Assembly (NCBI GenBank): GCA_021286985.1
Contig: JAJTBJ010000005.1
Span: 1 to 38,835 of the forward strand
Length of the DNA: 38,835 nucleotides
Origin: Propionibacteriales bacterium
GTDB lineage: Bacteria; Actinomycetota; Actinomycetes; Propionibacteriales; Propionibacteriaceae
Direction of reading: 5' to 3'
Below are positions 1 to 10,274 of the stretch, one piece after another. Positions within the stretch are counted from its first letter, which is position 1, and each line of letters opens with the position of its first letter. The notes below the pieces were generated by a model. It saw only the letters and a program-made list of their open reading frames with translations. It ran no database searches and was not told the DNA's origin. The position numbers and the translations under genes are program-made.

Positions 1-31
1 ATCGTGACCTTCCTTGGATGGTGATCCCGCT

Positions 32-66
32 GGTTGAGCAGCGAGCGGAGCGAGTGTGTCGAAACC
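32..66. repeat. Short imperfect-palindrome dispersed-type repeat
   Basis: A 35-base imperfect palindrome begins GGTTGAGCAGCGAGCGG and ends GTGTGTCGAAACC, so the outer GGTT and AACC arms pair and the centre is a GAGCGGAGCGAG core. I recall elements of this form recurring between genes in many high-GC actinobacterial genomes. Only one copy was noticed in this window, so its repeat status is inferred from resemblance. It lies downstream of the anfK end. Confidence 0.45.
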
Positions 67-175
67 TGTGGTGGGTGGGGGCTCGGTGCCGCCGGACTAC
101 TGGCCGAAGGACCGGCGGCACCGAGCTGGACGTGGTGGGCGGACGCCTGTTGGAAGCGTCACCCGACGGGCGACC

Positions 176-239
176 CTGCGCCCGATCGGGCCACTTTGCG
201 CCCGCAATTCCGGGCGTGCAGTGACAGCATCGGGCGCAG
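176..239 (-). terminator. Stem-loop downstream of anfK, possible terminator
   Basis: CTGCGCCCGAT at 176-186 is matched perfectly by ATCGGGCGCAG at 229-239, and a smaller GCCCG/CGGGC hairpin sits inside. It begins about 8 bases beyond the anfK stop codon in the direction of transcription. There is no T-run after it, so it may be a Rho-independent terminator without a U tract or a 3'-end stabilising structure. Confidence 0.4.
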
Positions 240-246
240 AGTGCCG

Positions 247-1671
247 CTACCACATGTTCAGAATCCACTCCTTGTTCTGCTTGTACTCCATGTCGGTGAA
301 CAAGGCGTTGGCCATCTCCTCGGCCAGCCGGATCGCGCCGGCGTAACCGACCGTGGGGTGGCGGTAAGGCCCGGCCCGGTCGTAGACCGGGAAGCTGACC
401 CGCACCATCGGGATCTTGTGATCGATCGCGATGAAGCGCCCCTTGGAGTGGCCCAGGATCAGGTCGACTTCCAGGCCGTCCTTCAGCCGTCCGTCCAGAT
501 CCCACAGGTCGGCATTGGTCACGATCTCCATCGGGTGGGTCACGTTGGCCTGGAATGCCTGAATGCGGGGATCGTCGCCGTAGGTGCTGTTGTCGTCGCC
601 CAGCAGCAGCAACACCGGCTTCATCTCCAGGTCGAGGCAGAACTCGGCCAGGCCGATGACGGTGTCGGGGTTGCCGTAGATGGCCACCTTCTTGTCGGCG
701 AAGAACATGTGGGTCAGGTCGGTCAACGCGTCGAGCGCGATGCCGCGTTCCCACACCAGGGACGGCGGGATCGGCTTACCGGTCACGTCCGACAGCTTCT
801 TGAGGAAGGTGTCGGTGTTGCGGATGCCGATCGGGGTGGGCCCGATGATCGCCGGGATCTCGAACTCCTCTTCCAGCCACTGAGCCGCCTTCGCTCCTTC
901 ATACCGGTTGAGCGCGAAGGTGGCCGAGGCGTTCGCGGTGTCGATGAGGTCTTCCACGGTGGTCTCGCCGTGGGCGACCTCATTGCCGGTGGGCATCAGC
1001 GGGGCGTCGAAGGTCTCGATCTCGAACAGGACGTTCGCCTCGATCTCCATCTCGGCCAGCAGATGCTTCAAAGCGGTGACGTCGCCGGGGTTCACCCAGC
1101 CGGTGATCAGGTTGATCTTGCCGTTGGGCTCGCTCTTCTTGGCGAAGTGCTTGACCACCTCGGTGACGGTCAGGTCGTAGCCGGTCACCATGCTGCCCAC
1201 GAAGCTCGGGGTGTGGATCGGGATCAGGTGGACGTCCCGGTCGGCGAACTTCTCCGGCAGCAGGGTGGCCTCCAGCTTGCTGATGCAGCCGTCGATGTCG
1301 TCGCCGATCACCTCGGTGGAGCAGGTGGAGATGATCGGCACGACCCGCACATGCGGGTAGCGGGTCAGCAGCACGTCGACGGCTTCCTCCACCCGGTCGA
1401 GCGCGCCGAACACGGCGCCGTCCTCGTGCAGGGAGGAGGAGGCCACCTCGAAGCTCTCCTTGAAGTGCTGGCTGAACAGCAACCGGACGAACATCGTGCA
1501 GCCCTGGCCGCCGTGGACGATCGGAATGCAGTCCTTGATGCTGACTCCGGCGTACTGAGCGCCGGCGGGCTGGCAGGTGAAGATCGGGTTGATGTTGCCG
1601 GCCCGGGTCTTCTCATGCAGATGGCAGGAATCGACGGAGATCTCGGTCGAATCGGTGGTGTCTGTGGTCAC
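247..1671 (-). CDS. anfK: Iron-only nitrogenase FeFe protein beta subunit AnfK
   Basis: This is the beta subunit of the iron-only nitrogenase dinitrogenase. With AnfD it holds the P-cluster that passes electrons to the FeFe cofactor. The 474-residue product aligns from memory along its length with Azotobacter vinelandii AnfK, including NPIFTCQPAGAQ, IVHGGQGC and the IGPTPIGIRNTD block. The P-cluster cysteines are at residues 33, 58 and 117. The first 12 or so residues are a short N-terminal extension relative to Azotobacter. The start is GTG at 1671 with AGGA seven bases upstream, 31 bases after the anfG stop. It is the last gene of anfHDGK in this window. The combination with an AnfG-type delta subunit and AnfD excludes the molybdenum enzyme, and the residue pattern fits Anf better than Vnf. 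Confidence 0.96.
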   Translation of the reverse strand: MTTDTTDSTEISVDSCHLHEKTRAGNINPIFTCQPAGAQYAGVSIKDCIPIVHGGQGCTMFVRLLFSQHFKESFEVASSSLHEDGAVFGALDRVEEAVDVLLTRYPHVRVVPIISTCSTEVIGDDIDGCISKLEATLLPEKFADRDVHLIPIHTPSFVGSMVTGYDLTVTEVVKHFAKKSEPNGKINLITGWVNPGDVTALKHLLAEMEIEANVLFEIETFDAPLMPTGNEVAHGETTVEDLIDTANASATFALNRYEGAKAAQWLEEEFEIPAIIGPTPIGIRNTDTFLKKLSDVTGKPIPPSLVWERGIALDALTDLTHMFFADKKVAIYGNPDTVIGLAEFCLDLEMKPVLLLLGDDNSTYGDDPRIQAFQANVTHPMEIVTNADLWDLDGRLKDGLEVDLILGHSKGRFIAIDHKIPMVRVSFPVYDRAGPYRHPTVGYAGAIRLAEEMANALFTDMEYKQNKEWILNMW

Positions 1672-1702
1672 GGTCAGGTCCTATCTGTGCGGTGGCCGAG
1701 GA

Positions 1703-3653
<1,951 letters not shown>

Positions 3654-3678
3654 TTACTGTCGAAGGGGTGTGAGGTGG

Positions 3679-4611
<933 letters not shown>

Positions 4612-4894
4612 TCAGAGGCGACGTGATCCATCGATCCTGCGGCGTAACCAGGCCCCGGCCAGCGGCTGGGACGAGACGCCGTCCTGCGGTGAGGGACGTC
4701 GTGAAGGGTGGCTCGGCTTCGGTGAATCACCGGGGACGCCGTGGCGTTCCCGCTGTGACCAGGGAAGTCTCGCCGTGGCCCACAGGGGGCCACTTTGTCG
4801 GGCGGGTACTGCTGGTGTGGGACCTTCGGGGTGGTGCCACTCTCCCCGAGGCCTTCGCCGGCAGGGCACTCGCCGGACCTGAACTCGACGGTCA

Positions 4895-4960
4895 GTGGGG
4901 GTTCCCCCACGAAAAACGAAACAGAAGCGACAGCCGAGAAACCCTGCGCCGTCGCTTCTG
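4895..4960 (-). terminator. Attenuator-like intrinsic terminator in the anfH leader
   Basis: Read on the minus strand, CAGAAGCGAC (4960-4951) pairs perfectly with GTCGCTTCTG (4931-4922) across a 19-base loop and is followed at once by TTTCGTTTTTCG (4921-4910), the form of a Rho-independent terminator. Immediately after comes a second hairpin, GTGGGGG-tt-CCCCCAC at 4895-4910. It points toward anfH but sits about 400 bases before it, downstream of the GlnR-type boxes. This could be an attenuator or the end of a short leader RNA. No antiterminator partner was identified by eye. Confidence 0.5.
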
Positions 4961-5022
4961 CATCAATGACCTGGTGAAAACCTACCTCACGAAATCCGGC
5001 TGGGAAGCCGCAGGGGAGGACC

Positions 5023-5038
5023 GTTACTCACGTTTAAC
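5023..5038. promoter_or_regulatory. Plausible GlnR box (GTTAC-n6-TTAAC)
   Basis: GTTAC at 5023-5027 and TTAAC at 5034-5038 keep the AC-n9-AC spacing of actinobacterial GlnR sites, with one half-site lacking its first G. It is about 32 bases, three helical turns, from the next box and about 40 bases upstream of the possible minus-strand -10 box TAGGTT, a fitting position for activation of anfH. Confidence 0.45.
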
Positions 5039-5054
5039 GCCGCACCTGCGGACC

Positions 5055-5070
5055 GAAACCCCTTGGTTAC
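5055..5070. promoter_or_regulatory. Plausible GlnR box (GAAAC-n6-GTTAC)
   Basis: GAAAC at 5055-5059 and GTTAC at 5066-5070 are separated by six bases, giving AC-n9-AC. Both half-site types occur in described GlnR sites, although the usual order is GTnAC first. Its regular 32-base offset from the box at 5023 supports it. Confidence 0.42.
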
Positions 5071-5214
5071 ACGCGGTTGCGGCGAACCGGGCGTGTCGGC
5101 GGGCGCTTTTGGCACCCGCGCGCTGCCAGGTCCCCCAGTCGGAGCCGATTTCAGATGGCGGGTTGACAGTTTTGGACACTTGCTGACGGCCCTCTTGCGG
5201 ATCAGGCCGAGCAT

Positions 5215-5230
5215 GTAACAATGGTGTTAC
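5215..5230. promoter_or_regulatory. Perfect GlnR box (GTAAC-n6-GTTAC) upstream of anfO
   Basis: GTAAC at 5215-5219 and GTTAC at 5226-5230 form an exact GTnAC-n6-GTnAC site, the consensus of GlnR, the global nitrogen regulator of actinobacteria. It is also a perfect inverted repeat (GTAACA/TGTTAC). It is 124 bases before the anfO start and could serve either divergent promoter. GlnR itself is not encoded in this window. Confidence 0.65.
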
Positions 5231-5353
5231 GGCATCCTCCGTACAGCCGTTCTGGATCACTCGCCTGTGATGACGCGGGCCCCCTGATCCGGTTCGTGGG
5301 TTGTGTTGCGATGTTGGAAACCCAACACACACCTGTCTCCAGAGGAGCGAGCA

Positions 5354-5728
5354 ATGAAGATCGCCATGCTGCTAGATGCCGCCGGACGTCCCGTCCAGCC
5401 GGAATCCGAAGGCACTGTCTACGTCTACGAGCGCCAGCACAATGAATGGGTCGTCACCCGGACCCGGGTGCACGCCCCCGCCGGCCACGACACAATCGCC
5501 GGGATGCGGGCCTACCTCACCGAGCTGTGCGAGTGGCTCGACGACTGCACCGTGCTGGCCGCCCAGGCCCCCCGCGGCTTCAGCCGAGTCGTCTTCGTCC
5601 AGCGCGGCGTCGACCTGTGGGCCATCGACGGCGAGCCGAAGAACTACCTCGACCAGATCGCTGCCGGCTACGGACGCAAGAAGGGCCTGGTGTTCACCCG
5701 GTCACGCTCTGCGGCGCACGCCCAGTAG
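5354..5728 (+). CDS. anfO: AnfO-like accessory protein of iron-only nitrogenase
   Basis: The 124-residue product resembles AnfO, a small protein encoded with iron-only nitrogenases and needed for full diazotrophic growth on that enzyme; its exact role is unsettled. The match, from memory of the family, is the beginning KIAMLLDAAGR, the GTVYVYER strand, LCEWLDDCTVLAA, and the GVDLWAIDGEPKNYLDQI block. The ATG at 5354 is chosen over an upstream in-frame ATG at 5303 because AGAGGAG lies just before it. In most anf clusters anfO follows anfK; here it is divergent from anfH. A strong terminator follows. Confidence 0.82.
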   Translation: MKIAMLLDAAGRPVQPESEGTVYVYERQHNEWVVTRTRVHAPAGHDTIAGMRAYLTELCEWLDDCTVLAAQAPRGFSRVVFVQRGVDLWAIDGEPKNYLDQIAAGYGRKKGLVFTRSRSAAHAQ

Positions 5729-5746
5729 TCAGCGCAGCACACGCGC

Positions 5747-5797
5747 AAAAACCGGCGGTCTCGCGCTCGGGGGGAACAGCGAGACCGCCGGTTTTTT
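5747..5797. terminator. Strong bidirectional intrinsic terminator after anfO
   Basis: ACCGGCGGTCTCGC at 5751-5764 pairs perfectly with GCGAGACCGCCGGT at 5779-5792, flanked by AAAA on the left and TTTTT on the right. It lies between the convergent anfO and the PxKF gene and can end transcripts from both sides. Confidence 0.92.
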
Positions 5798-5821
5798 CGA
5801 TGGGGTGGAGCTACCTCCGGC

Positions 5822-6562
5822 TCAGCGCAGCTGGAACTGCGCGCTGATGGAGGAGCCGTCGGCGGTGGTGACAGCGACCACGTAGCAGGCTGCCACGGTG
5901 GTGCGCACCTTCTTGGTGACGGTCACGGTCTTCTTGCCGTGCTTGACCTCCTTGGTGACGGTGGTGGTCACCTTGGCGGCCTTGGCGGTCTTCCAGTTCT
6001 GGTGGAAGGCGCCGTCGTAGTAGCGCAGCGTGCGGCCCTTGCCGGTGCTCGGCAACGCGACCGGCTCAGCCAGTGCGGAGAAGTCGGTGCAGGAGACCAG
6101 CTGCGAGGTGACCGAGGAGACCACGGTCTTGGACTTGGCCTTGTCGCCGCCGACGTAGACCTTGAACTTCAGCGGGACAGTGGAGCCACCCTTGACCTTG
6201 TTCACCTTGGTCATCTTGACCGGACGGAAGAAGCCCTTGATGGTCCAGCTGGTCACGGTGTAGCTGATCGTGGTCGGGCTCGTGGTGCCAGCGGCGGTCG
6301 CGGTCAGGGTGTAGGTGCCAACGGCGGTGCCGTAGCCGGCAACGTCGCACTGGACCGCAGCGGCCAGTTCGTCGACGGCGCTACAGGTCGGCGCGGCCGG
6401 AACCTGGCCATACGCATAGCTGGCGCCATCGGTGATGGTGGCGGGGGCGTCCCACGTGATGGTGGGGGCCGCTTCGGCAGCGGCCGGGGTGAGCGCGAAG
6501 GTGCTCAGTGCCAGAGCGAGCGCGGCGCCTACCGCGATCCGATTCAACTTCGACAAGCGCAT
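5822..6562 (-). CDS. Exported PxKF-domain protein
   Basis: A 246-residue exported protein of unknown function. It has a typical signal peptide (MRLSK, then an Ala/Leu-rich core, cut near AEA/APT at about residue 32). The central part, VNKVKGGSTVPLKFKVY, is the PxKF motif found in many actinobacterial secreted proteins, and the end GSSISAQFQLR is the usual closing strand of that domain. The mature part holds four cysteines, enough for two disulphides, and a lysine/threonine-rich stretch (residues about 190-220). The start has GAGG upstream. It is followed by the shared terminator and is 129 bases from the crcB gene upstream, so it may have its own promoter. No enzymatic motif is visible. Confidence 0.82.
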   Translation of the reverse strand: MRLSKLNRIAVGAALALALSTFALTPAAAEAAPTITWDAPATITDGASYAYGQVPAAPTCSAVDELAAAVQCDVAGYGTAVGTYTLTATAAGTTSPTTISYTVTSWTIKGFFRPVKMTKVNKVKGGSTVPLKFKVYVGGDKAKSKTVVSSVTSQLVSCTDFSALAEPVALPSTGKGRTLRYYDGAFHQNWKTAKAAKVTTTVTKEVKHGKKTVTVTKKVRTTVAACYVVAVTTADGSSISAQFQLR

Positions 6563-6691
6563 CAGATGCCTCTTTCGGGGTTCGACAGTGCGGAGGAGGC
6601 GCCGGGGGTCGTCTCCACTCGGGTTACCGCCGCGCAGGCCGCCAGGGTTACGCCCGATGTGAAGTGACTGTCGCCGATCGTCCGCCGGGGC

Positions 6692-7069
6692 TCACAGCGA
6701 GCCGAGCCACAGCCCCAACCAGGCCGCCGCCACCGCCGCGATCAGCATCCCCAGGGCGTGGGCGGACGCCGCCACGCTCCGTCCAGCCAGAATCAGTCGG
6801 GCCGCCTCGACGCTGGCCGTGCTGAAGGTGGTGAAGCCGCCCAGGACGCCCACGCCCAGCATCATCCGCCACGTCTCATCGCCGGAATGGAACGACCACC
6901 AGCCCGCGACGACGCCGAGCAGCAGCGAGCCGATGACGTTGATCACCACGGTGCCCACCGGTACGCCCCAGCCCGGAGCGACCTTGCGAGCGGCGGCGTT
7001 CACCCGTCCATCCAGCCAGAACCGCAGCAGGGCACCGAGCCCGCCCCCGAGTGCGACCAGGAACATCAC
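6692..7069 (-). CDS. crcB: CrcB/FluC fluoride channel subunit (second copy)
   Basis: CrcB (FluC) proteins form small dual-topology fluoride channels in the membrane that export F-. The 125-residue product has about four membrane helices and family motifs GGGLGALLRFWLDG, TVVINVIGSLLLG and GVLGGFTTFSTASVE. The start is GTG at 7069, whose bases overlap the TGA stop of the upstream crcB by four; an ATG follows at once. Paired crcB genes in one operon are common in Gram-positive bacteria, where the two products form an antiparallel heterodimer. Confidence 0.93.
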   Translation of the reverse strand: MMFLVALGGGLGALLRFWLDGRVNAAARKVAPGWGVPVGTVVINVIGSLLLGVVAGWWSFHSGDETWRMMLGVGVLGGFTTFSTASVEAARLILAGRSVAASAHALGMLIAAVAAAWLGLWLGSL

Positions 7070-7470
7070 CGCGTCCTCACCGCCCGGACACGACGCAGCA
7101 GAGCGATCGCCGCGGTCGCGACCCCAATCCCGAGCACCGCACTACCCAGCGCATAGGCGAGCCCGAAGACCCACTGGCCGCCGGCCAGCAGCCCGACGGT
7201 CTCCACCGAGAAGGTGCTGTAGGTGGTGAATCCGCCGAGGACGCCGGTGCCCACCCCCAAGCGGACCGATCGCCGCCAACCGACGTCCTCGCCGCCGGCC
7301 AGCCATTCGAGCAACACGCCCAGCAAGGCCGAGCCGGCGATATTGATCCAGAAGGTGGTCCACGGCCAGGCCCCTGGTGCTGCCGGGGCCGCTGCCTCCA
7401 GCCCAGCGCGCAGCGAGGTGCCGACCATGCCTCCGATCAGGATCAGCGCGGCGTTGGCGGCTCGACTCAC
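7066..7470 (-). CDS. crcB: CrcB/FluC fluoride channel subunit (first copy)
   Basis: Partner of the next crcB gene. The 134-residue product has motifs GGMVGTSLRAGLE, TFWINIAGSALLG and GVLGGFTTYSTFSVET, with about four membrane helices. The open frame extends much further upstream inside the universal stress protein gene, but that part is arginine-rich noise. The GTG at 7470 is chosen: it overlaps the upstream stop codon by four bases (GTGA) and gives the normal family length. Translation coupling along usp-crcB-crcB is therefore likely. Confidence 0.92.
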   Translation of the reverse strand: MSRAANAALILIGGMVGTSLRAGLEAAAPAAPGAWPWTTFWINIAGSALLGVLLEWLAGGEDVGWRRSVRLGVGTGVLGGFTTYSTFSVETVGLLAGGQWVFGLAYALGSAVLGIGVATAAIALLRRVRAVRTR

Positions 7471-7973
7471 TGCAGCTTCCAGTCCACGACCTCCAGCGGC
7501 ACCGCGATCACCGGACGATGCTGGTGACGGGCCAAGCTCTGGCCCACCGAACGGTTCATGCCGAACCGGGCCGAATGCGGACGGCGCGCGCCCACCACGA
7601 TCGCACACGCATCGACGGCGCGGGCCAGATGGGTGAGTGCCCGATCGGCGCGTCCGGCCAGGTAGCGGAACTCCCACGCCACCGGCAGGTTCAGACTCTG
7701 CAGCCAGTCTCGTAGCTCCTGCTCGGTGCGCTGCCAGTCGTCGTCGGCGTCGGGGTCGATCCCGACATGCCGGACGGTGCCGTCGGCGAACTCCTCCTCT
7801 GGCACCCGGCTGGCGTCGGCGTAGGCGAAGTAGAGCGGAGCGCCCGACGCGCGGGCCCACTCCGCGGCGGTGTGGGCGACGAGGTCGGCGCGCCGCGGCC
7901 CGATCCCGACCACCAGCGGATGCCCGGGCACCTCGACGATCCGATCGAGGCCGGGCTGGGGGACCTGTGGCAT
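7467..7973 (-). CDS. Universal stress protein (UspA family)
   Basis: A 168-residue single UspA-domain cytoplasmic protein. The beginning HPLVVGIGPRRADLVAHTAAEWA is the first strand and helix. The ATP-binding loop near the C-terminus reads GARRPHSARFGMNRSVGQSL, of the G-x2-G-x9-G(S/T) type although not all glycines are kept, followed by the final strand RPVIAVPLEV. ATG at 7973 has AAGGAGAGG upstream. It lies between phosphofructokinase (19-base gap) and crcB (4-base overlap), so it is probably part of a four-gene unit; its role there is not known. Confidence 0.85.
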   Translation of the reverse strand: MPQVPQPGLDRIVEVPGHPLVVGIGPRRADLVAHTAAEWARASGAPLYFAYADASRVPEEEFADGTVRHVGIDPDADDDWQRTEQELRDWLQSLNLPVAWEFRYLAGRADRALTHLARAVDACAIVVGARRPHSARFGMNRSVGQSLARHQHRPVIAVPLEVVDWKLQ

Positions 7974-7992
7974 TGCCTCTCCTTCGCTGTGG

Positions 7993-10227
7993 TCAGACGG
8001 TGGCGTCAGCGACAGCCTTCATCACCGGACGCAACTCCAACCACCACTGATTCTTGGGACGACGCAGGTGGGTGTCCATGTCGTCCATCATCCGCTCCAG
8101 GGGGTGGGCGGTCACCTTCGACTCGACCAATCCGAGATAGAAGCTGTCGCGGGTGCCGCTGGTGAAGCCGTCGGCCAGCAGGTCAAGCGCCCGCGACACC
8201 AGTCGGACGGCCAAGAGGCGGTCGAATGGGCTGGGGCTGCCGCCTTGCTGGATGTGGCCGAGCACGTTCTGGCGGACGTCGTAGAGCCCTTGGCTTTCTT
8301 GCTCCAGGAGCCGGGCAAGGAAGTCGGTGGTGTAGAGCGGGTTGGCCTCTTCGTTACGGACGGCCAGGAACAGCTTTCGGCCGGCGGCGAAGCTGTTGCG
8401 CAGCCAGGCGACGTCGTCGACCAGCGATTGCAGGCTGATGCCCTCCTCGTGCAGGTAGACCCGCTCGGCGCCGCCGGCGAGGGCGCTCATCAAGGCCAGG
8501 TAGCCGCAGTTGCGTCCCATGGTTTCGACCACGAAGGCGCGTTTGGACGCCGACCCGGACATCTTGATCCGGTCGATGGCTTCGGTGATCACATTCAGCG
8601 CGGTGTCGGCGCCGATCGACAACTCCGAGCCGGGCAGGTTGTTGTCGATGGTCGCCGGGATGCAGGCGATCGGTAGCCCGCAGGCGGCGAACGTCTCCCG
8701 GTAGCTGTGCATCAGGTAAGCGCCCTCGTACCCGTTGAGGCCGCCGATCATCAACAGCGCGTCGATCCGCTGGTCCTCCAGGGTGCGGCTGATCCGGTAC
8801 AGCTCATCCACCGTCGGCACCACTCGCCGAGTACCCAAGTCGGCACCGCCGACCAGCCAGCCTTCGACGTCGGCCCACTCCAACGGCACCACCTGGCCGT
8901 CCCGCAGACCGGGGAAGCCGCCTTGGACGCCGAGCATGGTGTGGCCGCGGCTGATCCCTAGCCGGACGGCGTCGGCGGCGGCGGCGTTCATGCCGGGGGC
9001 GAGGCCGCCACCGTGGACGATGGCGATGCGTCGGGATTCGGCACCTGGCTCGATTCGGCTGGGGCTGGCCATCTCGGCAAAGATCCGGGCGGCTTCGGTG
9101 AACGATCCGCCACGCAATTCCATCGCGGTCGCGTAGTCGCCGGCGGCGATCAACTCCGGTACCTGGCGGGTCTTGGCCACCGCCTCGATCAGCGGCGCGT
9201 GGTGGACGCGGTTGCCCTTGAACCCGATCACCGGCCCGACCGAGCCAGGGGTCGCGTTGAGCACTTCGAGGACGGCCTCGTGGCCCAGCCAGGTGGACGC
9301 CCAACGGTCATAGGCGCTGGGTGCACCACCGCGCTGGACGTGACCGAGGATGGTCACCCGGGCGTCCTCCTGCAGGTTCTTCTCGATCACCTCACGGACG
9401 TAGGCCGAGGTGATCGGCTGGCCCTGGCGATCGCAGGCACCCTCGGCGACGACCACCATCGAGTCGCGTCGTCCGCCTTGGCGGCCGCGGCGCAACGCGT
9501 CGCACATCTGCTCTTCCCAGCCGTCTTCGGGTGGGTACTCCGGAATCAGGACGTAGTCGCAGCCGCCGGCGATGGCGCTCATCAACGCCAGGTAGCCGCA
9601 GTGGCGTCCCATCACCTCAACAACGAAGCCGCGCTGGTGGCTGGCGGCGGTGCTGGACAGGGCGTCGATCGCGGACACGATCCGGTGCAGTGCGGTGTCG
9701 GCGCCGATGGTCATATCGGTGCCGACCAGGTCGTTGTCGATGGAACCGACCAGCCCGGCGAACATCAACGCCGGGTGGGCCTCAGCGATCTGCGGGCTGA
9801 TTCGGCCCTCGGCGACCAGTTCGCTGAGCAGCTGAGTCCACTCCCCGCGGAACTGATCCAGCCCGGACAAGGAACCGTCGCCGCCGATGACCACCAGTCG
9901 GTCGATGCCGGTGTCCAGCAGGTTGGCGGCAGCGCGTTTGCGTCCGGCGTATTCGCGGAAGTCGGCTGAGCGGAAGGTGCCGATGATGGTGCCGCCCTTG
10001 CCGAGGATGCTGCCGACGTCTTCCCAGGCGAGTTCGCGGATGCCATCGCCGCCGTCGATCATGCCTTGGTAACCCTCGTAGATGGCGTAGACCTGTGCTC
10101 CGAGGGTGAGTGCGGTGCGCACCACTGCGCGAACCGCAGCGTTCATTCCCTGGGCGTCGCCGCCGCTGGTCAGGATGCCGATGCGCTTTCCGGCCCCCGG
10201 GAGGGTGGTGGCCATCTCAGTCGTCAT
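7993..10227 (-). CDS. pfkA: Fused two-domain, eukaryote-type 6-phosphofructokinase
   Basis: Cytoplasmic enzyme that phosphorylates fructose 6-phosphate, the committed glycolytic step. At 744 residues it is twice the usual bacterial size and consists of two PFK domains, about 1-385 and 397-744. The N-terminal half carries GGDAQGMNAAVRA (22-34), GGDGS (115-119, the glycine form that fits ATP rather than pyrophosphate) and GSIDND (161-166) with the catalytic aspartate. In the C-terminal half the matching motif is TIDNN near residue 525, where Asp is replaced by Asn, as in the regulatory half of animal and fungal PFK. Blocks such as QGMIDGGD, SHQRGFVVEVMGRHCGYLAL and ILGHVQRGG closely follow animal PFK. 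The ATG lies six bases after a CAGGAT -10-like box, so the message may be leaderless. Confidence 0.93.
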   Translation of the reverse strand: MTTEMATTLPGAGKRIGILTSGGDAQGMNAAVRAVVRTALTLGAQVYAIYEGYQGMIDGGDGIRELAWEDVGSILGKGGTIIGTFRSADFREYAGRKRAAANLLDTGIDRLVVIGGDGSLSGLDQFRGEWTQLLSELVAEGRISPQIAEAHPALMFAGLVGSIDNDLVGTDMTIGADTALHRIVSAIDALSSTAASHQRGFVVEVMGRHCGYLALMSAIAGGCDYVLIPEYPPEDGWEEQMCDALRRGRQGGRRDSMVVVAEGACDRQGQPITSAYVREVIEKNLQEDARVTILGHVQRGGAPSAYDRWASTWLGHEAVLEVLNATPGSVGPVIGFKGNRVHHAPLIEAVAKTRQVPELIAAGDYATAMELRGGSFTEAARIFAEMASPSRIEPGAESRRIAIVHGGGLAPGMNAAAADAVRLGISRGHTMLGVQGGFPGLRDGQVVPLEWADVEGWLVGGADLGTRRVVPTVDELYRISRTLEDQRIDALLMIGGLNGYEGAYLMHSYRETFAACGLPIACIPATIDNNLPGSELSIGADTALNVITEAIDRIKMSGSASKRAFVVETMGRNCGYLALMSALAGGAERVYLHEEGISLQSLVDDVAWLRNSFAAGRKLFLAVRNEEANPLYTTDFLARLLEQESQGLYDVRQNVLGHIQQGGSPSPFDRLLAVRLVSRALDLLADGFTSGTRDSFYLGLVESKVTAHPLERMMDDMDTHLRRPKNQWWLELRPVMKAVADATV

Positions 10228-10233
10228 GGCTCA

Positions 10234-10239
10234 ATCCTG
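10234..10239 (-). promoter_or_regulatory. -10 box for a leaderless phosphofructokinase mRNA
   Basis: On the minus strand CAGGAT is followed by six bases and then the ATG at 10227, so transcription would begin at or next to the start codon. The same arrangement (GCGGCAGGAT-n6-start) occurs before the gene at 13419. Confidence 0.5.
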
Positions 10240-10274
10240 CCGCAACGCCGTGGGCTTGGTCGGGCTTTGGACGT

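Noticed and set aside
4780-4880. Glycine-riboswitch-like half (GGGGAGAG then CCCCGAAGG) in the anfH leader, minus strand
   Set aside because: The first half looks suggestive, but the conserved 3' half (CTCAGGC and GGACAGA) is missing, so it is probably chance.
5163-5168. TTGACA as a -35 box for anfO
   Set aside because: No acceptable -10 box lies 16-19 bases downstream, and the GlnR box at 5215 would then be inside the transcript.
7471-7860. N-terminal extension of the first crcB inside the stress-protein gene
   Set aside because: Arginine-rich translation without membrane helices; GTG at 7470 gives the normal CrcB length and a coupled overlap.
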